From Bradyrhizobiaceae bacterium (GTDB lineage: Bacteria; Pseudomonadota; Alphaproteobacteria; Rhizobiales; Aestuariivirgaceae), in contig CANJMQ010000003.1 of the NCBI GenBank assembly GCA_947475225.1, forward strand, positions 24,925-88,924: a stretch of DNA of 64,000 bases. The letters run 5' to 3'. Both the position numbers and the translations under genes were made by a program. Below, piece after piece: positions 1 through 10,081 of this stretch. The notes under the pieces were generated by a model that was not told the origin of the DNA, made no database searches, and saw only the letters and a program-made list of their open reading frames with translations. Each line of letters opens with the position of its first letter. The stretch's first letter is position 1.

Positions 1-261
1 GCCGAGATCGCCGTCATGGGCTCCAAGGGTGCCGCCGAGATCATCTACCGCGCCGAGCTCGCCGACCCCGCCAAGATACAGGCCCGGGTGAAGGACTATG
101 AAACCCGCTTCGCCAATCCCTTCGTCGCCGCCGAAAGGGGCTTCCTCGACGAGGTGATCATGCCGCACTCGACCCGCAAGCGCATCGCCCGCGCCCTCAA
201 CATGCTCCGCCACAAGGAGCTGACAAACCCGTGGAAGAAACACGACAACATCCCGCTGTGA
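1..261 (+). CDS. pccB: Propionyl-CoA carboxylase beta subunit (C-terminal fragment)
   Basis: The first 86 codons visible are the carboxyltransferase C-terminus of a biotin-dependent acyl-CoA carboxylase. The stretch AVMGSKGAAEII, followed by FVAAERGFLDEVIMP and the ending KKHDNIPL, is typical of PccB, which transfers CO2 from carboxybiotin to propionyl-CoA to give methylmalonyl-CoA in the cytoplasm. The reading frame is open from base 1, so the gene starts upstream of the window. The alternative, a methylcrotonyl or acetyl-CoA carboxylase beta chain, is less likely given the terminal motif. The B12-dependent methylmalonyl-CoA route it feeds would fit an organism that also has B12-dependent NrdJ. 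Confidence 0.85.
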   Translation, partial: AEIAVMGSKGAAEIIYRAELADPAKIQARVKDYETRFANPFVAAERGFLDEVIMPHSTRKRIARALNMLRHKELTNPWKKHDNIPL

Positions 262-307
262 GGCTCCCCTCGGCAAGCCGCGCCGATTGCGCTAGGCTAA
301 AACCATA

Positions 308-1576
308 ATGGAACTGCAGGTACTCGCCACCCGCCTCGGCCTCGCGCTCGCCCTCGGCTTCGTCATCGGCCTCGAGCGCGGCTGGAAGGAGCGGGACGAG
401 GGCGAGGGCCAGCGGGCTGCCGGCATCCGGACCTTCTCGCTCATCGGCATTCTGGGTGGCCTGTTTGGCGTGCTGTCGCTGGGGGGTGACCGCATCCTGC
501 TGGCGGCGGGCTTCATCGCAACCTCTGCCGTCATGGCCGCCTTCATCTGGCGCGAGAATGCCCGTGAGGGCGTCTATGGCGCCACCACCATGGTGGCGGC
601 TCTCGTCACCTTCATGCTTGGCGCCGTCGCCGTGCTGGGCGACATGCGGGTGGCGGCGGGGGCGGGCGTGGTGACGGTGGGCCTGCTGGCCTACAAGTCC
701 ACGCTGCACGGCCTCCTCTCGCGCATCACCTCTCAGGAGCTGCGCTCCGCGCTCGTGCTGGCAGCCATGACCTTCATCGCGCTGCCGCTGCTCCCTGACC
801 GGGCCATTGACCCATGGGGGGCGCTCAATCCGCACCAACTGTGGCTGATCACCATCCTCATCGCCGCCGTGTCCTTCGTGGGCTATGTCGCCGTGAAGTT
901 GGTCGGGCCATCGCGCGGGCTGGTGTTGGCAGCGGCATTGGGCGGGCTCGTTTCATCCACCGTGGTGACGCTGACACTGGCGCGGCTTGCACGAGACAAT
1001 GCCGCGCGGCTCGGCCTGCTGTCCGGCAGCATCCTGGCGGCGGGTGGCGTGATGATGGTGCGCGTGCTGGTGCTGGCGGGTGTCATCAACCTCTCCCTCG
1101 CCGTGGCGCTGGCGGTGCCGCTGCTGGCCGCTGCCCTGTTCCAGGGTGTTGCGGCCTGGGCGCTGATCGGGCGCGACGGCCGGAGTGGTAGCGACACGAA
1201 GCCCGATGGCCTGGTCCACAAAAACCCCTTCCAGATGTCCGAAGTACTGAAATTCGGGGCGATACTGGGCATCGTCATGCTGGCGGCCGGCATTGCCAAG
1301 AGCCTGTTCGGCGACAGTGGGTTGATGGCGGTGGCCGCCATCTCCGGCCTTGCCGATGTCGATGCGTTGACGCTCTCGGTCGCCAACATGGGCCCCGCAT
1401 CGGCCATCGGAGTGGGGGCCGTACTGCTCTGCATCGGCGTCAACACCATCGCCAAGGCCGTCTATGCGGGAATTGCCGGTGGCTTGCGGATCGGCATCAC
1501 GCTCTTCCTGCTCAACATGGCTGCGATGGCGGTGGCGGTCGTCGGCTATCTTCTGGTACCCTCACTCCATCTTTGA
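308..1576 (+). CDS. MgtC/SapB family membrane protein with DUF4010 domain
   Basis: The 422-residue integral membrane protein begins with an MgtC/SapB-like domain (about residues 5-140; early signature GFVIGLERGWKER, then RTFSLIGILGG). A DUF4010-like helical domain follows (about 170-420; GGLVSSTVVTLTLARLA). Roughly a dozen hydrophobic segments are visible and there is no signal peptide. MgtC-type proteins affect Mg2+ homeostasis and membrane ATPases, but the biochemical role of the two-domain form is unknown. It lies 46 bp after pccB and its stop overlaps the ribosome binding site of the next membrane-protein gene, suggesting cotranscription. Confidence 0.75.
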   Translation: MELQVLATRLGLALALGFVIGLERGWKERDEGEGQRAAGIRTFSLIGILGGLFGVLSLGGDRILLAAGFIATSAVMAAFIWRENAREGVYGATTMVAALVTFMLGAVAVLGDMRVAAGAGVVTVGLLAYKSTLHGLLSRITSQELRSALVLAAMTFIALPLLPDRAIDPWGALNPHQLWLITILIAAVSFVGYVAVKLVGPSRGLVLAAALGGLVSSTVVTLTLARLARDNAARLGLLSGSILAAGGVMMVRVLVLAGVINLSLAVALAVPLLAAALFQGVAAWALIGRDGRSGSDTKPDGLVHKNPFQMSEVLKFGAILGIVMLAAGIAKSLFGDSGLMAVAAISGLADVDALTLSVANMGPASAIGVGAVLLCIGVNTIAKAVYAGIAGGLRIGITLFLLNMAAMAVAVVGYLLVPSLHL

Positions 1577-1587
1577 GGGGGAAATCC

Positions 1588-2409
1588 GTGCCTGACCGCC
1601 GCAGCCTGCCGCCCATGGGGGCGATCGAATTCGCCATCGACAAGGCGTTCCGCCACTGCTTTTTCGCCTTAGGCCTGGTGATCGGCTGGGCCATGCTGCT
1701 GCTGCCGCTGGTGGCACTCGCCTGGTACGTGGCGTTCCGCAGCGGGCTGCCGGATGTCAAGGCGTTGTCGCCCGCCGCGATGGGGGTGCTCGGGTTGCTG
1801 GGGCTTTGCGTACTGCTCGCGTGCTTCTCAATGGGCGTCAACTGGAACCGCCGCATACTGCTCGATGAGCGTCCCACCCTGCTGGGGCGCTGGCGGCTCG
1901 ACGGCGTGGTCTGGCGCTATATCGCGGGTGTGCTACTGCTGGTTGTAGTGCTGGCCATCTATGTCGGTGTGGGCTTTGGGATATTGACCGCTGCTGTGCC
2001 CGCGCTTGCCATAAAACTGGGCGGCGCGGCAAAGCCTGCCATGATCGCACTGACGGTGCTGCTCGGGCTCTCCGGCCTCTTTACCGTGTATCGGCTGGCT
2101 AGCTGGCTTCCCGGTCTCGCCACGGGCGACGGGGCCTATGGGCTCGGCACCGCATGGCGCGTGACGAGCAAAAACCGTTTCGCTTTTCTCTCTTTCACCT
2201 TCTGGCTGCTGTTCACCCTCGCCATCATGGGCGGTTTGGGTGCGGGTGCCTTCTTCGCGCAGCAATCTCTACCCCAGCCCTGGGTGAAGCCTGTTGCCTT
2301 CGCCGTCATCGGGGCGCTTGTCTGGCTGGCGCTGCTGGTCATCCACAGCGTGCCGGCGGCGCTCTACCGAGCGTTCTGTGGGGTAGAATTTGGAGGGAGC
2401 GAGCCCTAG
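1588..2409 (+). CDS. Hypothetical integral membrane protein
   Basis: This 273-residue protein has about six transmembrane segments (for example the region beginning [16 protein letters not shown] and the last segment [14 protein letters not shown]). I recognise no family. I chose the GTG at 1588 because an AGGGGG ribosome binding site sits six bases upstream; a TTG at 1573 overlapping the previous stop is the alternative. The gene is coupled to the MgtC-like gene, and its 3' end overlaps the convergent rimO by 4 bp. Confidence 0.6.
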   Translation: MPDRRSLPPMGAIEFAIDKAFRHCFFALGLVIGWAMLLLPLVALAWYVAFRSGLPDVKALSPAAMGVLGLLGLCVLLACFSMGVNWNRRILLDERPTLLGRWRLDGVVWRYIAGVLLLVVVLAIYVGVGFGILTAAVPALAIKLGGAAKPAMIALTVLLGLSGLFTVYRLASWLPGLATGDGAYGLGTAWRVTSKNRFAFLSFTFWLLFTLAIMGGLGAGAFFAQQSLPQPWVKPVAFAVIGALVWLALLVIHSVPAALYRAFCGVEFGGSEP

Positions 2410-3731
2410 ACCCGCTCGCCCACCAGGTCATATTCTTCCGCTTCGACGATCCGCACACGGACCATGTCGCCGGGCTTCAGATCCGTTTCGCCCGGCAGGA
2501 ACACGTTGCCGTCGATTTCGGGCGCGTCCCACGGCGAGCGGGCGATGGCTTCTTCGTTGTCTTCGTCGATCTCGTCCACCAGCACGTCGATCTCGCGGCC
2601 GACCTTGCCCTGGAAGATTTCTGCCGAGATTTGCTGCTGGGCCTCCATGAAGCGCTCCCAGCGCTCCTGCTTCACTTCGTCGGGAACCTGCGGCAGGCCC
2701 AGTTCATTGGCCTTGGCACCGGAAACGGGCTCATACTTGAAGCAGCCGGCGCGCTCGATGCGGGCTTCCTTCATCCACTGCAGCAGATACTCGAAATCCT
2801 GTTCCGTCTCGCCGGGGAAGCCTACGATGAAGGTGGAGCGGATGGCAATGTCCGGGCAGATCGAGCGCCACGTGGCCAGCCGGTCCAGCACCTTTTCCTG
2901 GTTTGCCGGGCGCTTCATGGCCTTCAGCACGTTGGGGGCGGCATGCTGGAAGGGGATGTCGAGATAGGGAAGGATCTTGCCCTCCGCCATCAGCGGGATC
3001 ACCTCGTCGACATGCGGGTAGGGGTAGACGTAATGCATGCGCACCCAGGCGCCAAGATCGCCCAGTTCCTTGGCAAGGTCGTAGAACTTGGCGCGCACCT
3101 CGCGGCCATGGAACTTTGACGTCGCATACTTGATGTCGACGCCATAGGCCGAGGTGTCCTGGCTGATGACGAGCAGTTCCTTGACCCCCGCCTTGACCAG
3201 CCGCTCCGCCTCGTAAAGCACCGAGGCGCCAGGCCGCGACACGAGGTCGCCACGAATCGACGGAATGATGCAGAAGGAGCAGCGGTTGTTGCAGCCCTCG
3301 GAAATCTTGAGGTAGGCATAATGCTTCGGCGTCAGGTGCAACCCTTGCGGCGGCACGAGGTCCATCTTCGGGTCGTGCACGGGGGGCAGCGCCTTGTGCA
3401 CGGCACCCACCACCGCCTCATACTGGTGCGGGCCGGTGACGGCGAGCACGCCGGGGTGCGCCTTCATGATGGTTTCGGCCTCGACGCCCATGCAGCCCGT
3501 AACGATCACCCGACCGTTCTCGACCATCGCCTCGCCGATCGCGGCGAGCGATTCTGCCTTGGCGCTGTCGAGGAAGCCGCAGGTATTGACCAGCACCACG
3601 TCCGCGTCTTTATAGCCGGACGACATGACATAGCCCTCGGCGCGCAGCTGGGTGATGATGCGCTCACTGTCGACCAGCGCCTTGGGGCAGCCGAGCGAGA
3701 CCAATCCGACCTTGGGGACATGCTTGTTCAT
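2406..3731 (-). CDS. rimO: Ribosomal protein uS12 methylthiotransferase RimO
   Basis: RimO is a radical-SAM enzyme that methylthiolates the conserved aspartate of ribosomal protein S12 (Asp88 in E. coli numbering). The 441-residue protein has the UPF0004 N-terminal domain with cluster cysteines C15, C51 and C80, then the radical-SAM CxxxCxxC motif (C147, C151, C154 in CNNRCSFC), and a C-terminal TRAM domain with the acidic segment [24 protein letters not shown]. The start [23 protein letters not shown] is the standard RimO N-terminus and separates it from MiaB. It is transcribed alone and converges on the membrane-protein gene. Confidence 0.95.
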   Translation of the reverse strand: MNKHVPKVGLVSLGCPKALVDSERIITQLRAEGYVMSSGYKDADVVLVNTCGFLDSAKAESLAAIGEAMVENGRVIVTGCMGVEAETIMKAHPGVLAVTGPHQYEAVVGAVHKALPPVHDPKMDLVPPQGLHLTPKHYAYLKISEGCNNRCSFCIIPSIRGDLVSRPGASVLYEAERLVKAGVKELLVISQDTSAYGVDIKYATSKFHGREVRAKFYDLAKELGDLGAWVRMHYVYPYPHVDEVIPLMAEGKILPYLDIPFQHAAPNVLKAMKRPANQEKVLDRLATWRSICPDIAIRSTFIVGFPGETEQDFEYLLQWMKEARIERAGCFKYEPVSGAKANELGLPQVPDEVKQERWERFMEAQQQISAEIFQGKVGREIDVLVDEIDEDNEEAIARSPWDAPEIDGNVFLPGETDLKPGDMVRVRIVEAEEYDLVGERV

Positions 3732-3870
3732 GGGGGGTCCTTAGCGGAGGAGGCCGGAAAGCGCAAATAACTCGGGCCTCGGGGCACTTCACGAAATACT
3801 CGCCTTTCGGCATAATCCGGGTTATTGGCAACGGCGCGTTGCAAAGCCAAGTTGCAGTGGGGAAGAAGAA

Positions 3871-4512
3871 ATGATTTCAAGACGTAAGCTGATGCTGGCG
3901 CTGGGCGCCTCGCTGTTGTCGGGGGCTGCGCAGGCTGCGACCAGCGCCACAGCGCCGCCGCCGGAAAAGGCCAAGCCAGTTGCCAAGGCTCCCGCCAAGA
4001 CGACCGTCGCCAAGAAGCCAGCGGCGAAGAAGGCCCCAGCGAAGAAGCAGGTGGTCAAGAAGAAGGCCCCGCCGCCGCCGCCGCGCCTCATTATCACAGT
4101 CAACAAGGTCAGCCAGAAGATGACCGTCGTCCTCGATGGCGACGAACTCTACAAGTGGCCGGTCTCGACCGGTGCCCCGGGCTACGAGACGCCGTCGGGA
4201 ACCTTCCGCCCCTTCCGTTTGGAGAAGGAGCACTTCTCCAAGGAATGGGACGACGCGCCAATGCCCTATTCGATCTTCTTCACCGGAGATGGTCACGCGC
4301 TGCACGGCAGCTATCACGTCAAGAGCCTGGGCCGCCGCGCCTCGCACGGCTGTGTGCGTATTCTGCCGGCCAATGCTGCAATCCTCTTCGCGCTCGTCCA
4401 GAAGACTGGCATGAGCAACACCCGGGTCATCATCAAGGGCGGTTTCTTCGCTGATGGCAGCACCGTGTCCGAAAAGCCGAAGAACAACCCCTTCTCGAAG
4501 TGGTTCAATTGA
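3871..4512 (+). CDS. L,D-transpeptidase (YkuD domain), exported
   Basis: The 213-residue exported enzyme probably forms L,D crosslinks in peptidoglycan or anchors proteins to it. An N-terminal signal region (MISRRKLMLALGASLLSGAAQA) is followed by a Lys/Ala/Pro-rich linker (about residues 30-72), likely cell-wall spanning. The YkuD catalytic domain contains the H145-G-S and S158-HGC161-VR motifs, with C161 the expected nucleophile. AlphaFold-type confirmation is not available here, but the motif is complete. The purine-rich GTGGGGAAGAAGAA upstream fits a ribosome binding site. It converges with the DUF1615 gene across a GC-rich hairpin. Confidence 0.9.
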   Translation: MISRRKLMLALGASLLSGAAQAATSATAPPPEKAKPVAKAPAKTTVAKKPAAKKAPAKKQVVKKKAPPPPPRLIITVNKVSQKMTVVLDGDELYKWPVSTGAPGYETPSGTFRPFRLEKEHFSKEWDDAPMPYSIFFTGDGHALHGSYHVKSLGRRASHGCVRILPANAAILFALVQKTGMSNTRVIIKGGFFADGSTVSEKPKNNPFSKWFN

Positions 4513-4519
4513 TCCCCAA

Positions 4520-4540
4520 GGGCCGCGCACCACGCGGCCC
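4520..4540. terminator. GC-rich hairpin between convergent genes
   Basis: GGGCCGCG (4520-4527) pairs with CGCGGCCC (4533-4540) around a 5-base loop, between the end of the L,D-transpeptidase gene and the end of the DUF1615 gene. No clear T-run follows on either strand, so it is a possible weak or bidirectional terminator only. Confidence 0.4.
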
Positions 4541-5677
4541 TCACTCCACCACCATGCATCTCTCGTAGCGCGCCATCACGGCCCGGGCGAACAGAGCGGT
4601 GGTCATGCGGTGTTGGATCTTAGGGCTTTTCAAGGTGATTTGCGGCAGCATGGCGTAGGGCGGCGGCTTGCAGGTCTTCGCCGTGAAGGCGTCTGACACG
4701 CGCTTGTAGGTCTCGGTATCACGGAAGGCGAATTCCTTTTCCCGCAGCAGGTCGGCCCGGAGCGACTCGTCATCCAGCAGTTTCAGGTTCCGCAGGGACG
4801 TTTCGGTGGCGCTGGCCTCTGGTTTGGTTTTTCCGCCCTCATAAAGCATCAGGTCGCCATCGAGGGCGAGGCCGACATCGGAGAGCTCCGCCACCATGTG
4901 CTGGAATGCGGCGTTGCGGCTGGCATACCGGCCGGCGTTGTAGTCGGCGAAGACGAAGAGGCGGGAGGGATAGTCCGCGCGATAGCCGAGCAGCATGCGT
5001 GTGCCATAGGCCACGCCGCCCTTGCGCATGTAGAGTTCGTCTCGGAGTTTCCAGATGGCGCCAAGCCCCAGGCGGCGATCCTTCGCCTTTTCAACCTCCG
5101 CGATGGTGAAGGCGGCGGAGACCTGCATGGAGCCCAAGGTTGCCACCGGGTTTGCCGCATCGATGCGGTGCGCCACCGCCCCGGCATTCAGCAGGCGCGT
5201 CGAGGCATATTCCCGGAATAGGTAGAAGGTGAGGTTGCGGTAGACGAGGTCGAGGTCGCGCTCGGTGCGCGCGGCGCGGATCATCGCGAGGTAGCTCTTA
5301 TCGGGGGTCGGCTTCATGGCAAGAAATATTTCCACCCCCGCCGCCGCGGCGCCCGGCAGCACGGGCAGCGCGGCGAGTTTCGCCTTGATCTGCTGTTCCG
5401 CCATGCGGCCGAGGCCCGCCACTTCAGGATTGGCGGTGAAGGTCGATTCCTGGCCGATCACCGCCATCACGCTGCAGACATTGCTGCGGCTCGGGCGGAT
5501 GGCGTTCACTGCAAGGGCGCTTGCGATGTCCGCTGCCCAACCGGGGGCGTCCTTGCCCGGTGGCACGACCTGCCGGGCCAGAGCCCGGACGTCGATGCCG
5601 GTCATGTCCTGGTCTGTGGCCAGGGCAGGGAGGGGGAGGATCAGAACCGCCAAGGCGGTCGCGAAAAGCCGTTTCAT
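4541..5677 (-). CDS. DUF1615 domain-containing exported protein
   Basis: The 378-residue protein has a clear signal peptide ([20 protein letters not shown]). The body matches the DUF1615 family: VIGQESTF with a candidate catalytic Glu, [20 protein letters not shown] and [17 protein letters not shown]. The QES...GSMQVS...DYNAG layout resembles lysozyme-like lytic transglycosylases, so a periplasmic role on peptidoglycan is inferred but not demonstrated. It lies next to an L,D-transpeptidase gene on the opposite strand. Length is in the family range. Confidence 0.75.
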   Translation of the reverse strand: MKRLFATALAVLILPLPALATDQDMTGIDVRALARQVVPPGKDAPGWAADIASALAVNAIRPSRSNVCSVMAVIGQESTFTANPEVAGLGRMAEQQIKAKLAALPVLPGAAAAGVEIFLAMKPTPDKSYLAMIRAARTERDLDLVYRNLTFYLFREYASTRLLNAGAVAHRIDAANPVATLGSMQVSAAFTIAEVEKAKDRRLGLGAIWKLRDELYMRKGGVAYGTRMLLGYRADYPSRLFVFADYNAGRYASRNAAFQHMVAELSDVGLALDGDLMLYEGGKTKPEASATETSLRNLKLLDDESLRADLLREKEFAFRDTETYKRVSDAFTAKTCKPPPYAMLPQITLKSPKIQHRMTTALFARAVMARYERCMVVE

Positions 5678-5815
5678 GTCAGGGGGAAGCGCTTAGACCA
5701 TGGCGATGTTGCAAGCACGGCAGCTTTGCGGCGAATTGTGGGACAGCCATTCCTTGACAAACCGCCCCCTCCATGCGCTCTAGCGCCCCGAAACCTGATT
5801 TCTCGTGAGGACTCA

Positions 5816-7594
5816 ATGCACGCCTACCGCAGCCACACCTGTGGCCAGCTCCGCCCCGAAAACGCCGGTCAGGACATCCGGATTTCCGGCTGGGTCCACC
5901 GTGTCCGTGACCATGGCGGCGTGCTGTTCATCGACCTGCGCGACCATTACGGCATGACCCAGGTGGTGGCCGACCCGGATTCGCCCGCCTTCAAGACCGC
6001 CGAGAAGGTGCGCTCCGAATGGGTGATCCGGGTGGACGGAAAGGTGCGTCCGCGCCCGGCTGGAACCGAGAACACCGAGCTTCCCACCGGCCTCATCGAG
6101 GTCTTCGCAACTGACATCGAGGTACTGAGCCAGGCGGCCGAGCTGCCGCTCCCGGTGTTCGGCGACACCGAGTATCCGGAGGACATCCGGCTGCGCTACC
6201 GCTTCCTCGATCTCCGCCGCGAGCGCATCCACAAGAACATCATGAAGCGCGGCCAGATCATCAACTCGCTGCGCCGCCGCATGGTGGACCAGGGCTTCTT
6301 CGAGTTCCAGACGCCGATCCTGACGGCCTCCTCGCCCGAAGGTGCCCGCGACTTCCTCGTGCCGTCGCGCATCCATCCCGGCAAGTTCTACGCACTGCCG
6401 CAGGCCCCGCAGCAGTTCAAGCAGCTGATCATGATGTCGGGCTTTGACCGCTACTTCCAGATCGCGGCCTGCTTCCGCGACGAGGATGCCCGCGCCGACC
6501 GTTCGCCCGGAGAGTTCTACCAGCTCGATATCGAGATGAGCTTCGTCACCCAGGAAGACGTGTTCAACGCGGTGGAGCCGGTGCTGCGCGGCGTGTTCGA
6601 GGAATTCGGTGGCGGGCTTCCCGTCACCCAGAAGTTCCCGCACATCGCCTATCGTGACTCTATCCGCTGGTATGGTTCGGACAAGCCGGACCTTCGCAAC
6701 CCGATCAAGATGCAGGCCGTCACCGAGCACTTCAAGGACTCGGGCTTCAAGGTCTTCGCCGGCATGATCGCGGCCGACCCCAAGGTCGAGGTCTGGGCGA
6801 TTCCCGCGCCGAAGGGCGGCAGCCGAGCCTTCTGCGACCGCATGAACTCCTATGCTCAGGCGCAGGGCCAGCCGGGTTTGGGCTACGTGTTCTGGCGCGA
6901 GGGCGAGGAGGGTGGCGCCGGCCCCATCGCCAAGAACATCGGGACGGAGCGCACGGACGCGATCCGCAACCAGCTGGGCCTCGGCGTGGGCGATGCCTGC
7001 TTTTTCGCCGCCGGCCGTCCGGAGAAGTTCTACAAGTTTGCTGGCGATGCCCGCAACAAGGTGGGCGAGGAACTGAACCTCACCGCCAAGGACCGTTTCG
7101 AGTTCTGCTGGATCGTCGACTTCCCGATGTATGAGTGGAACGAAGAGGAGAAGAAGGTCGACTTCTCACACAACCCCTTCTCGATGCCTCAAGGAGGGCT
7201 CGAGGCCTTGGAGACCAAGGACCCGCTGGATATCCTCGCCTACCAGTACGACATCGTCTGCAACGGCGTGGAATTGTCATCTGGCGCCATTCGCAACCAT
7301 CGTCCCGAGGTGATGAAGAAGGCCTTCGAGATCGCCGGTTACCCCGAGAGCGTGCTGATCGAGAAGTTCGGCGGCATGTACCGCGCCTTCCAGTATGGTG
7401 CACCGCCCCACGGCGGCATCGCGCCGGGTGTTGACCGCATCGTCATGCTTCTGTGCAACGAGCCCAACATCCGCGAGGTGGTGCTGTTCCCGATGAACCA
7501 GCAGGCCGAAGACCTGCTCATGGGTGCGCCCTCCGAGGTTGGCCCCAAGCAACTCCGCGAACTTCACATCCGGCTTAATCTGCCAGAGGCGTGA
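5816..7594 (+). CDS. aspS: Aspartate--tRNA ligase
   Basis: This class II aminoacyl-tRNA synthetase (592 residues) has an OB-fold anticodon-binding domain (about 1-110, [23 protein letters not shown]), motif 2 ([23 protein letters not shown]), the bacterial GAD insertion (about 290-420), and motif 3 ([14 protein letters not shown]). I set the start at [10 protein letters not shown] because GTGAGG lies just upstream and earlier in-frame codons do not match the family. Whether it charges only tRNA-Asp or also tRNA-Asn cannot be read here. A strong terminator follows the stop. Confidence 0.97.
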   Translation: MHAYRSHTCGQLRPENAGQDIRISGWVHRVRDHGGVLFIDLRDHYGMTQVVADPDSPAFKTAEKVRSEWVIRVDGKVRPRPAGTENTELPTGLIEVFATDIEVLSQAAELPLPVFGDTEYPEDIRLRYRFLDLRRERIHKNIMKRGQIINSLRRRMVDQGFFEFQTPILTASSPEGARDFLVPSRIHPGKFYALPQAPQQFKQLIMMSGFDRYFQIAACFRDEDARADRSPGEFYQLDIEMSFVTQEDVFNAVEPVLRGVFEEFGGGLPVTQKFPHIAYRDSIRWYGSDKPDLRNPIKMQAVTEHFKDSGFKVFAGMIAADPKVEVWAIPAPKGGSRAFCDRMNSYAQAQGQPGLGYVFWREGEEGGAGPIAKNIGTERTDAIRNQLGLGVGDACFFAAGRPEKFYKFAGDARNKVGEELNLTAKDRFEFCWIVDFPMYEWNEEEKKVDFSHNPFSMPQGGLEALETKDPLDILAYQYDIVCNGVELSSGAIRNHRPEVMKKAFEIAGYPESVLIEKFGGMYRAFQYGAPPHGGIAPGVDRIVMLLCNEPNIREVVLFPMNQQAEDLLMGAPSEVGPKQLRELHIRLNLPEA

Positions 7595-7617
7595 ACTCGC
7601 AATTGTGTAACTGAAAG

Positions 7618-7650
7618 CGCCCGGCCAGGAGCCGGGCGTTTTCATTTTTT
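7618..7650 (+). terminator. Rho-independent terminator of aspS
   Basis: CGCCCGGC (7618-7625) and GCCGGGCG (7631-7638) form an 8-bp stem with a 5-base loop, followed at once by TTTTCATTTTTT. It lies 24 bp after the aspS stop. Confidence 0.9.
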
Positions 7651-7685
7651 GTGATGACGTTCGAATAAGCGCAAGGGAAGCTCCC

Positions 7686-8891
7686 TCACTCGTTGGCCGA
7701 CACCGAAACACCGAGCTTGGTGATCGCCTCGCCGGGCTTTGCCGGATCAAGCGTGCTGAAATCCGAGATTTTCATCGGCACAGTGGGCTTCACGCTGATC
7801 ATCAGGCTCTTCGGGTCGGCGAGGAACTTGCTCACCGCGTCGACGGCCTGCTTGGTGAGCGCCTCGTTCTGGAACTGCACGAGGGTGAGCTGAACGGTGG
7901 GCGGGATGGATGCCAGCAGTACCTTCTCGTCCATGCCCTGCATGGCCGCAACGAGTGGCAGCATCTTGCTGGTGATCGAGGCGTCGTCGAAGCGCAGGGA
8001 GCCCCCCTTGATCTCGACGGTCTGCAGCTGTGGCGACATGGCGACGAAGTCGATGCCCTTGCCGGCCATCTGGTCCTTCAGCATCTGCGCGTAGGTGGTT
8101 ATCGGCAGATTGTCGATGGCGGCGTTGAAGCTGAGGGCGCCCACGTTGCGCGCGCCCAGCGACAGCTTGAAGCTATAGGCGAGGTTGTCGCCGGAGGAGG
8201 TAAGGTCGCCTTCGGTGCCAATGTCGAAGTTGAGGCCGTTGTAGCCCAGCTGCTTCCACATGTTGCCGATGTCGAAGGCCGCCAGCGTCGCTTCGGGCAC
8301 CGCTACGTTGTTGACCTTGAGCGAGAACTTGCCGATGCCGCTTGCCGGGTCGCCGGTCCAGGCCGTGTCGATGCTGTCGATTTTCACCGTCTGCCCCGAG
8401 GCCGTGATGGTGATGGGGCCGGAGGTCATCTTGTTGGCGAAGGTGAGGTTCGAAAGCAACTCGTCCTTGGGGGTCGGCGCTGCGGGCAGGGCGCGGATGT
8501 ACCAGCCTTCGGCGGAGGCGCTGGGAATGCTGACGGAAAGGTTCGTGTCCTTGCCGATCAGTTCCACCGCCGTGTTGGTGAAGCTCGCCTTGCCGATCTG
8601 CCAGAGTGAATTGCCCTGGTCGGTTATGCCGGTCAGGTCCACTTCCGCCGTCTTGACGCTCATTGCCGGCTCCGCGTCCTTGGCGGGCTTGGCGAGCGAG
8701 AGGTTGGTGATGATGACGTTGCCGCCGTCCACCTTCAGGCTGTCATAGGACGGTTTGGCGGAAGTCTGCCGCTGGAGGTTGTCGAGAAAGGCCTGAACCG
8801 CCGCCGGCACGTCATCGGCGTGGGCGAGGCCCGGTAGGATGGCCGCCGAGGACAGGCAGGCGACGGTCAGGGTTTTCTGGAACAGTGTCAT
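7686..8891 (-). CDS. Hypothetical periplasmic protein
   Basis: I do not recognise this 401-residue protein. A signal peptide is clear (MTLFQKTLTVACLSSAAILPGLAHA), and GGAGA precedes the chosen ATG; an upstream in-frame start at 8942 lacks such support. The mature part is rich in beta-prone repeats of the kind VKTAEVDLTGI, ITASGQTVKIDSIDTAW, LQTVEIKGGSLRFDDASI. This pattern is reminiscent of AsmA/DUF2125-like lipid-transfer folds, but that is only an impression. It stands alone and is divergent from the second L,D-transpeptidase gene, with about 135 bp between them. Confidence 0.6.
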   Translation of the reverse strand: MTLFQKTLTVACLSSAAILPGLAHADDVPAAVQAFLDNLQRQTSAKPSYDSLKVDGGNVIITNLSLAKPAKDAEPAMSVKTAEVDLTGITDQGNSLWQIGKASFTNTAVELIGKDTNLSVSIPSASAEGWYIRALPAAPTPKDELLSNLTFANKMTSGPITITASGQTVKIDSIDTAWTGDPASGIGKFSLKVNNVAVPEATLAAFDIGNMWKQLGYNGLNFDIGTEGDLTSSGDNLAYSFKLSLGARNVGALSFNAAIDNLPITTYAQMLKDQMAGKGIDFVAMSPQLQTVEIKGGSLRFDDASITSKMLPLVAAMQGMDEKVLLASIPPTVQLTLVQFQNEALTKQAVDAVSKFLADPKSLMISVKPTVPMKISDFSTLDPAKPGEAITKLGVSVSANE

Positions 8892-9026
8892 GCGATCTCC
8901 TGGCAGTAAGCGTGGCCCTATTGGACAAGAATAAGTGAACACCGCATGAACGTCACGAGATTATGGCAGGCTTGCGCCGCGCTTGTGACCGTTGTTAAAG
9001 AGCGCGAAATGGATGGGGATTACCCG

Positions 9027-9830
9027 ATGCGCAAGATTCTGGTGGCCGTCATGCTGGTACTCCTGCCGGTGCATGGCCTGAGTGCGGCGGCCACGGCGGC
9101 GACCACGCAGACAGCCGACCAGCAGATTGTGGTCAAGAAGAAGCAGCAGGCTGCTGCAGACGCCAAGAAGGCCGCTGACGCTAAAAAGGCGGCGCAGGCC
9201 AGGAAGGCAGCGGATGCAAGGAAGGTTGCCGCTGCGAAGAGGGCGCAGCGGCCCGGCTGGGCCTGCGATGGTTTCCTCGAATGCCTGTTCCAGAACCAGA
9301 ACAAGCCGCGTGCCGGCGTGCAGAGGGCTTCGACGAGGTCTTCCTCAACCAGCAAGCTCGCATCGATGGACGAGACGACGGGCCAGGATATCGACTGGGC
9401 GCCCGCCACCAAATATGCCATTGGCTCCATCATCGTCTCGACGCCGGAACGGGCGCTCTATTTCGTGACGGGCCCGGGCCAGGCGCGACGCTACAGCGTG
9501 GGCGTGGGCCGCGAGGGCTTCCAGTGGTCGGGTAACTCAACCATCGTCAGCAAGGCTGAATGGCCGACCTGGCGTCCCCCGCAGGAAATGATCCAGCGCG
9601 AGGCTGCCAAAGGCCACATGTTGCCGCCTGAGATGGCCGGCGGCCCAGAGAACCCGCTTGGCGCGCGGGCCATGTACATTGGCGGGAAGATCTATCGCAT
9701 CCATGGCACCAACTCGCCGGGCTCCATTGGCACGGCGGCCTCGTCCGGCTGCATTCGCATGATGAATGCCGATGTCATCGAGCTCTATGGCAAGGTCAAG
9801 ATCGGTGCCCGGGTTTACGTCTATCAGTAA
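9027..9830 (+). CDS. L,D-transpeptidase (YkuD domain), exported
   Basis: This is a second exported L,D-transpeptidase (267 residues). It has a signal peptide (MRKILVAVMLVLLPVHGLSAAA), an Ala/Lys-rich, probably helical or coiled segment (about 36-74), and a C-terminal YkuD domain with RIH226GT and SSGC242IRM; C242 is the expected nucleophile. It is of the ErfK/YbiS-like short type common in rhizobia. GGATGGGGA lies about 8 bases before the ATG at 9027, which decides the start. It differs from the first enzyme by the GCIRM rather than GCVRI signature. A terminator follows directly. Confidence 0.9.
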   Translation: MRKILVAVMLVLLPVHGLSAAATAATTQTADQQIVVKKKQQAAADAKKAADAKKAAQARKAADARKVAAAKRAQRPGWACDGFLECLFQNQNKPRAGVQRASTRSSSTSKLASMDETTGQDIDWAPATKYAIGSIIVSTPERALYFVTGPGQARRYSVGVGREGFQWSGNSTIVSKAEWPTWRPPQEMIQREAAKGHMLPPEMAGGPENPLGARAMYIGGKIYRIHGTNSPGSIGTAASSGCIRMMNADVIELYGKVKIGARVYVYQ

Positions 9831-9851
9831 GGGCGTCGGCAGAAACACGAA

Positions 9852-9878
9852 GGGCCGCAGTTTGTTGCGGCCCTTTTC
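9852..9878 (+). terminator. Rho-independent terminator
   Basis: GGGCCGCA (9852-9859) pairs with TGCGGCCC (9866-9873) around a 6-base loop and runs into TTTTCG, 22 bp after the L,D-transpeptidase stop. Confidence 0.85.
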
Positions 9879-9955
9879 GTTGGGGCGGACCCCCTGGAAA
9901 GAACTGACCCCGGAGGCTCTCGCCATCCGGGGTCCAGTCCTGAAGTCTCGGAAGA

Positions 9956-10081
9956 TTACTTCTTCGCGGCCTTCTTGGCCGGCTTCTTAGCGGCCTTCTT
10001 GGCGGCCTTCTTAGCCGGCTTCTTGGCGGCCTTCTTGGCGGCCTTCTTGGCAGGCTTCTTCGCAGCTTTCTTCGCAGCCAT
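9956..10081 (-). CDS. Histone H1-like Lys/Ala/Pro repeat peptide (41 residues)
   Basis: This is a tiny, very basic protein: MAAKK followed by repeats of AAKKPAKKAAKK to the end. It has only Met, Ala, Lys and Pro. The coding sequence starts at the ATG at 10081, preceded by a GGAGA ribosome binding site (about 10090-10094), and ends with TAA at 9956. Such peptides resemble the C-terminal tail of histone H1 and bacterial Hc1/AlgP-type proteins, and presumably bind DNA or RNA non-specifically. The Lys codons are nearly all AAG, matching the genome, so it is not a low-complexity artefact of base composition. It converges with the preceding terminator. Confidence 0.75.
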   Translation of the reverse strand: MAAKKAAKKPAKKAAKKAAKKPAKKAAKKAAKKPAKKAAKK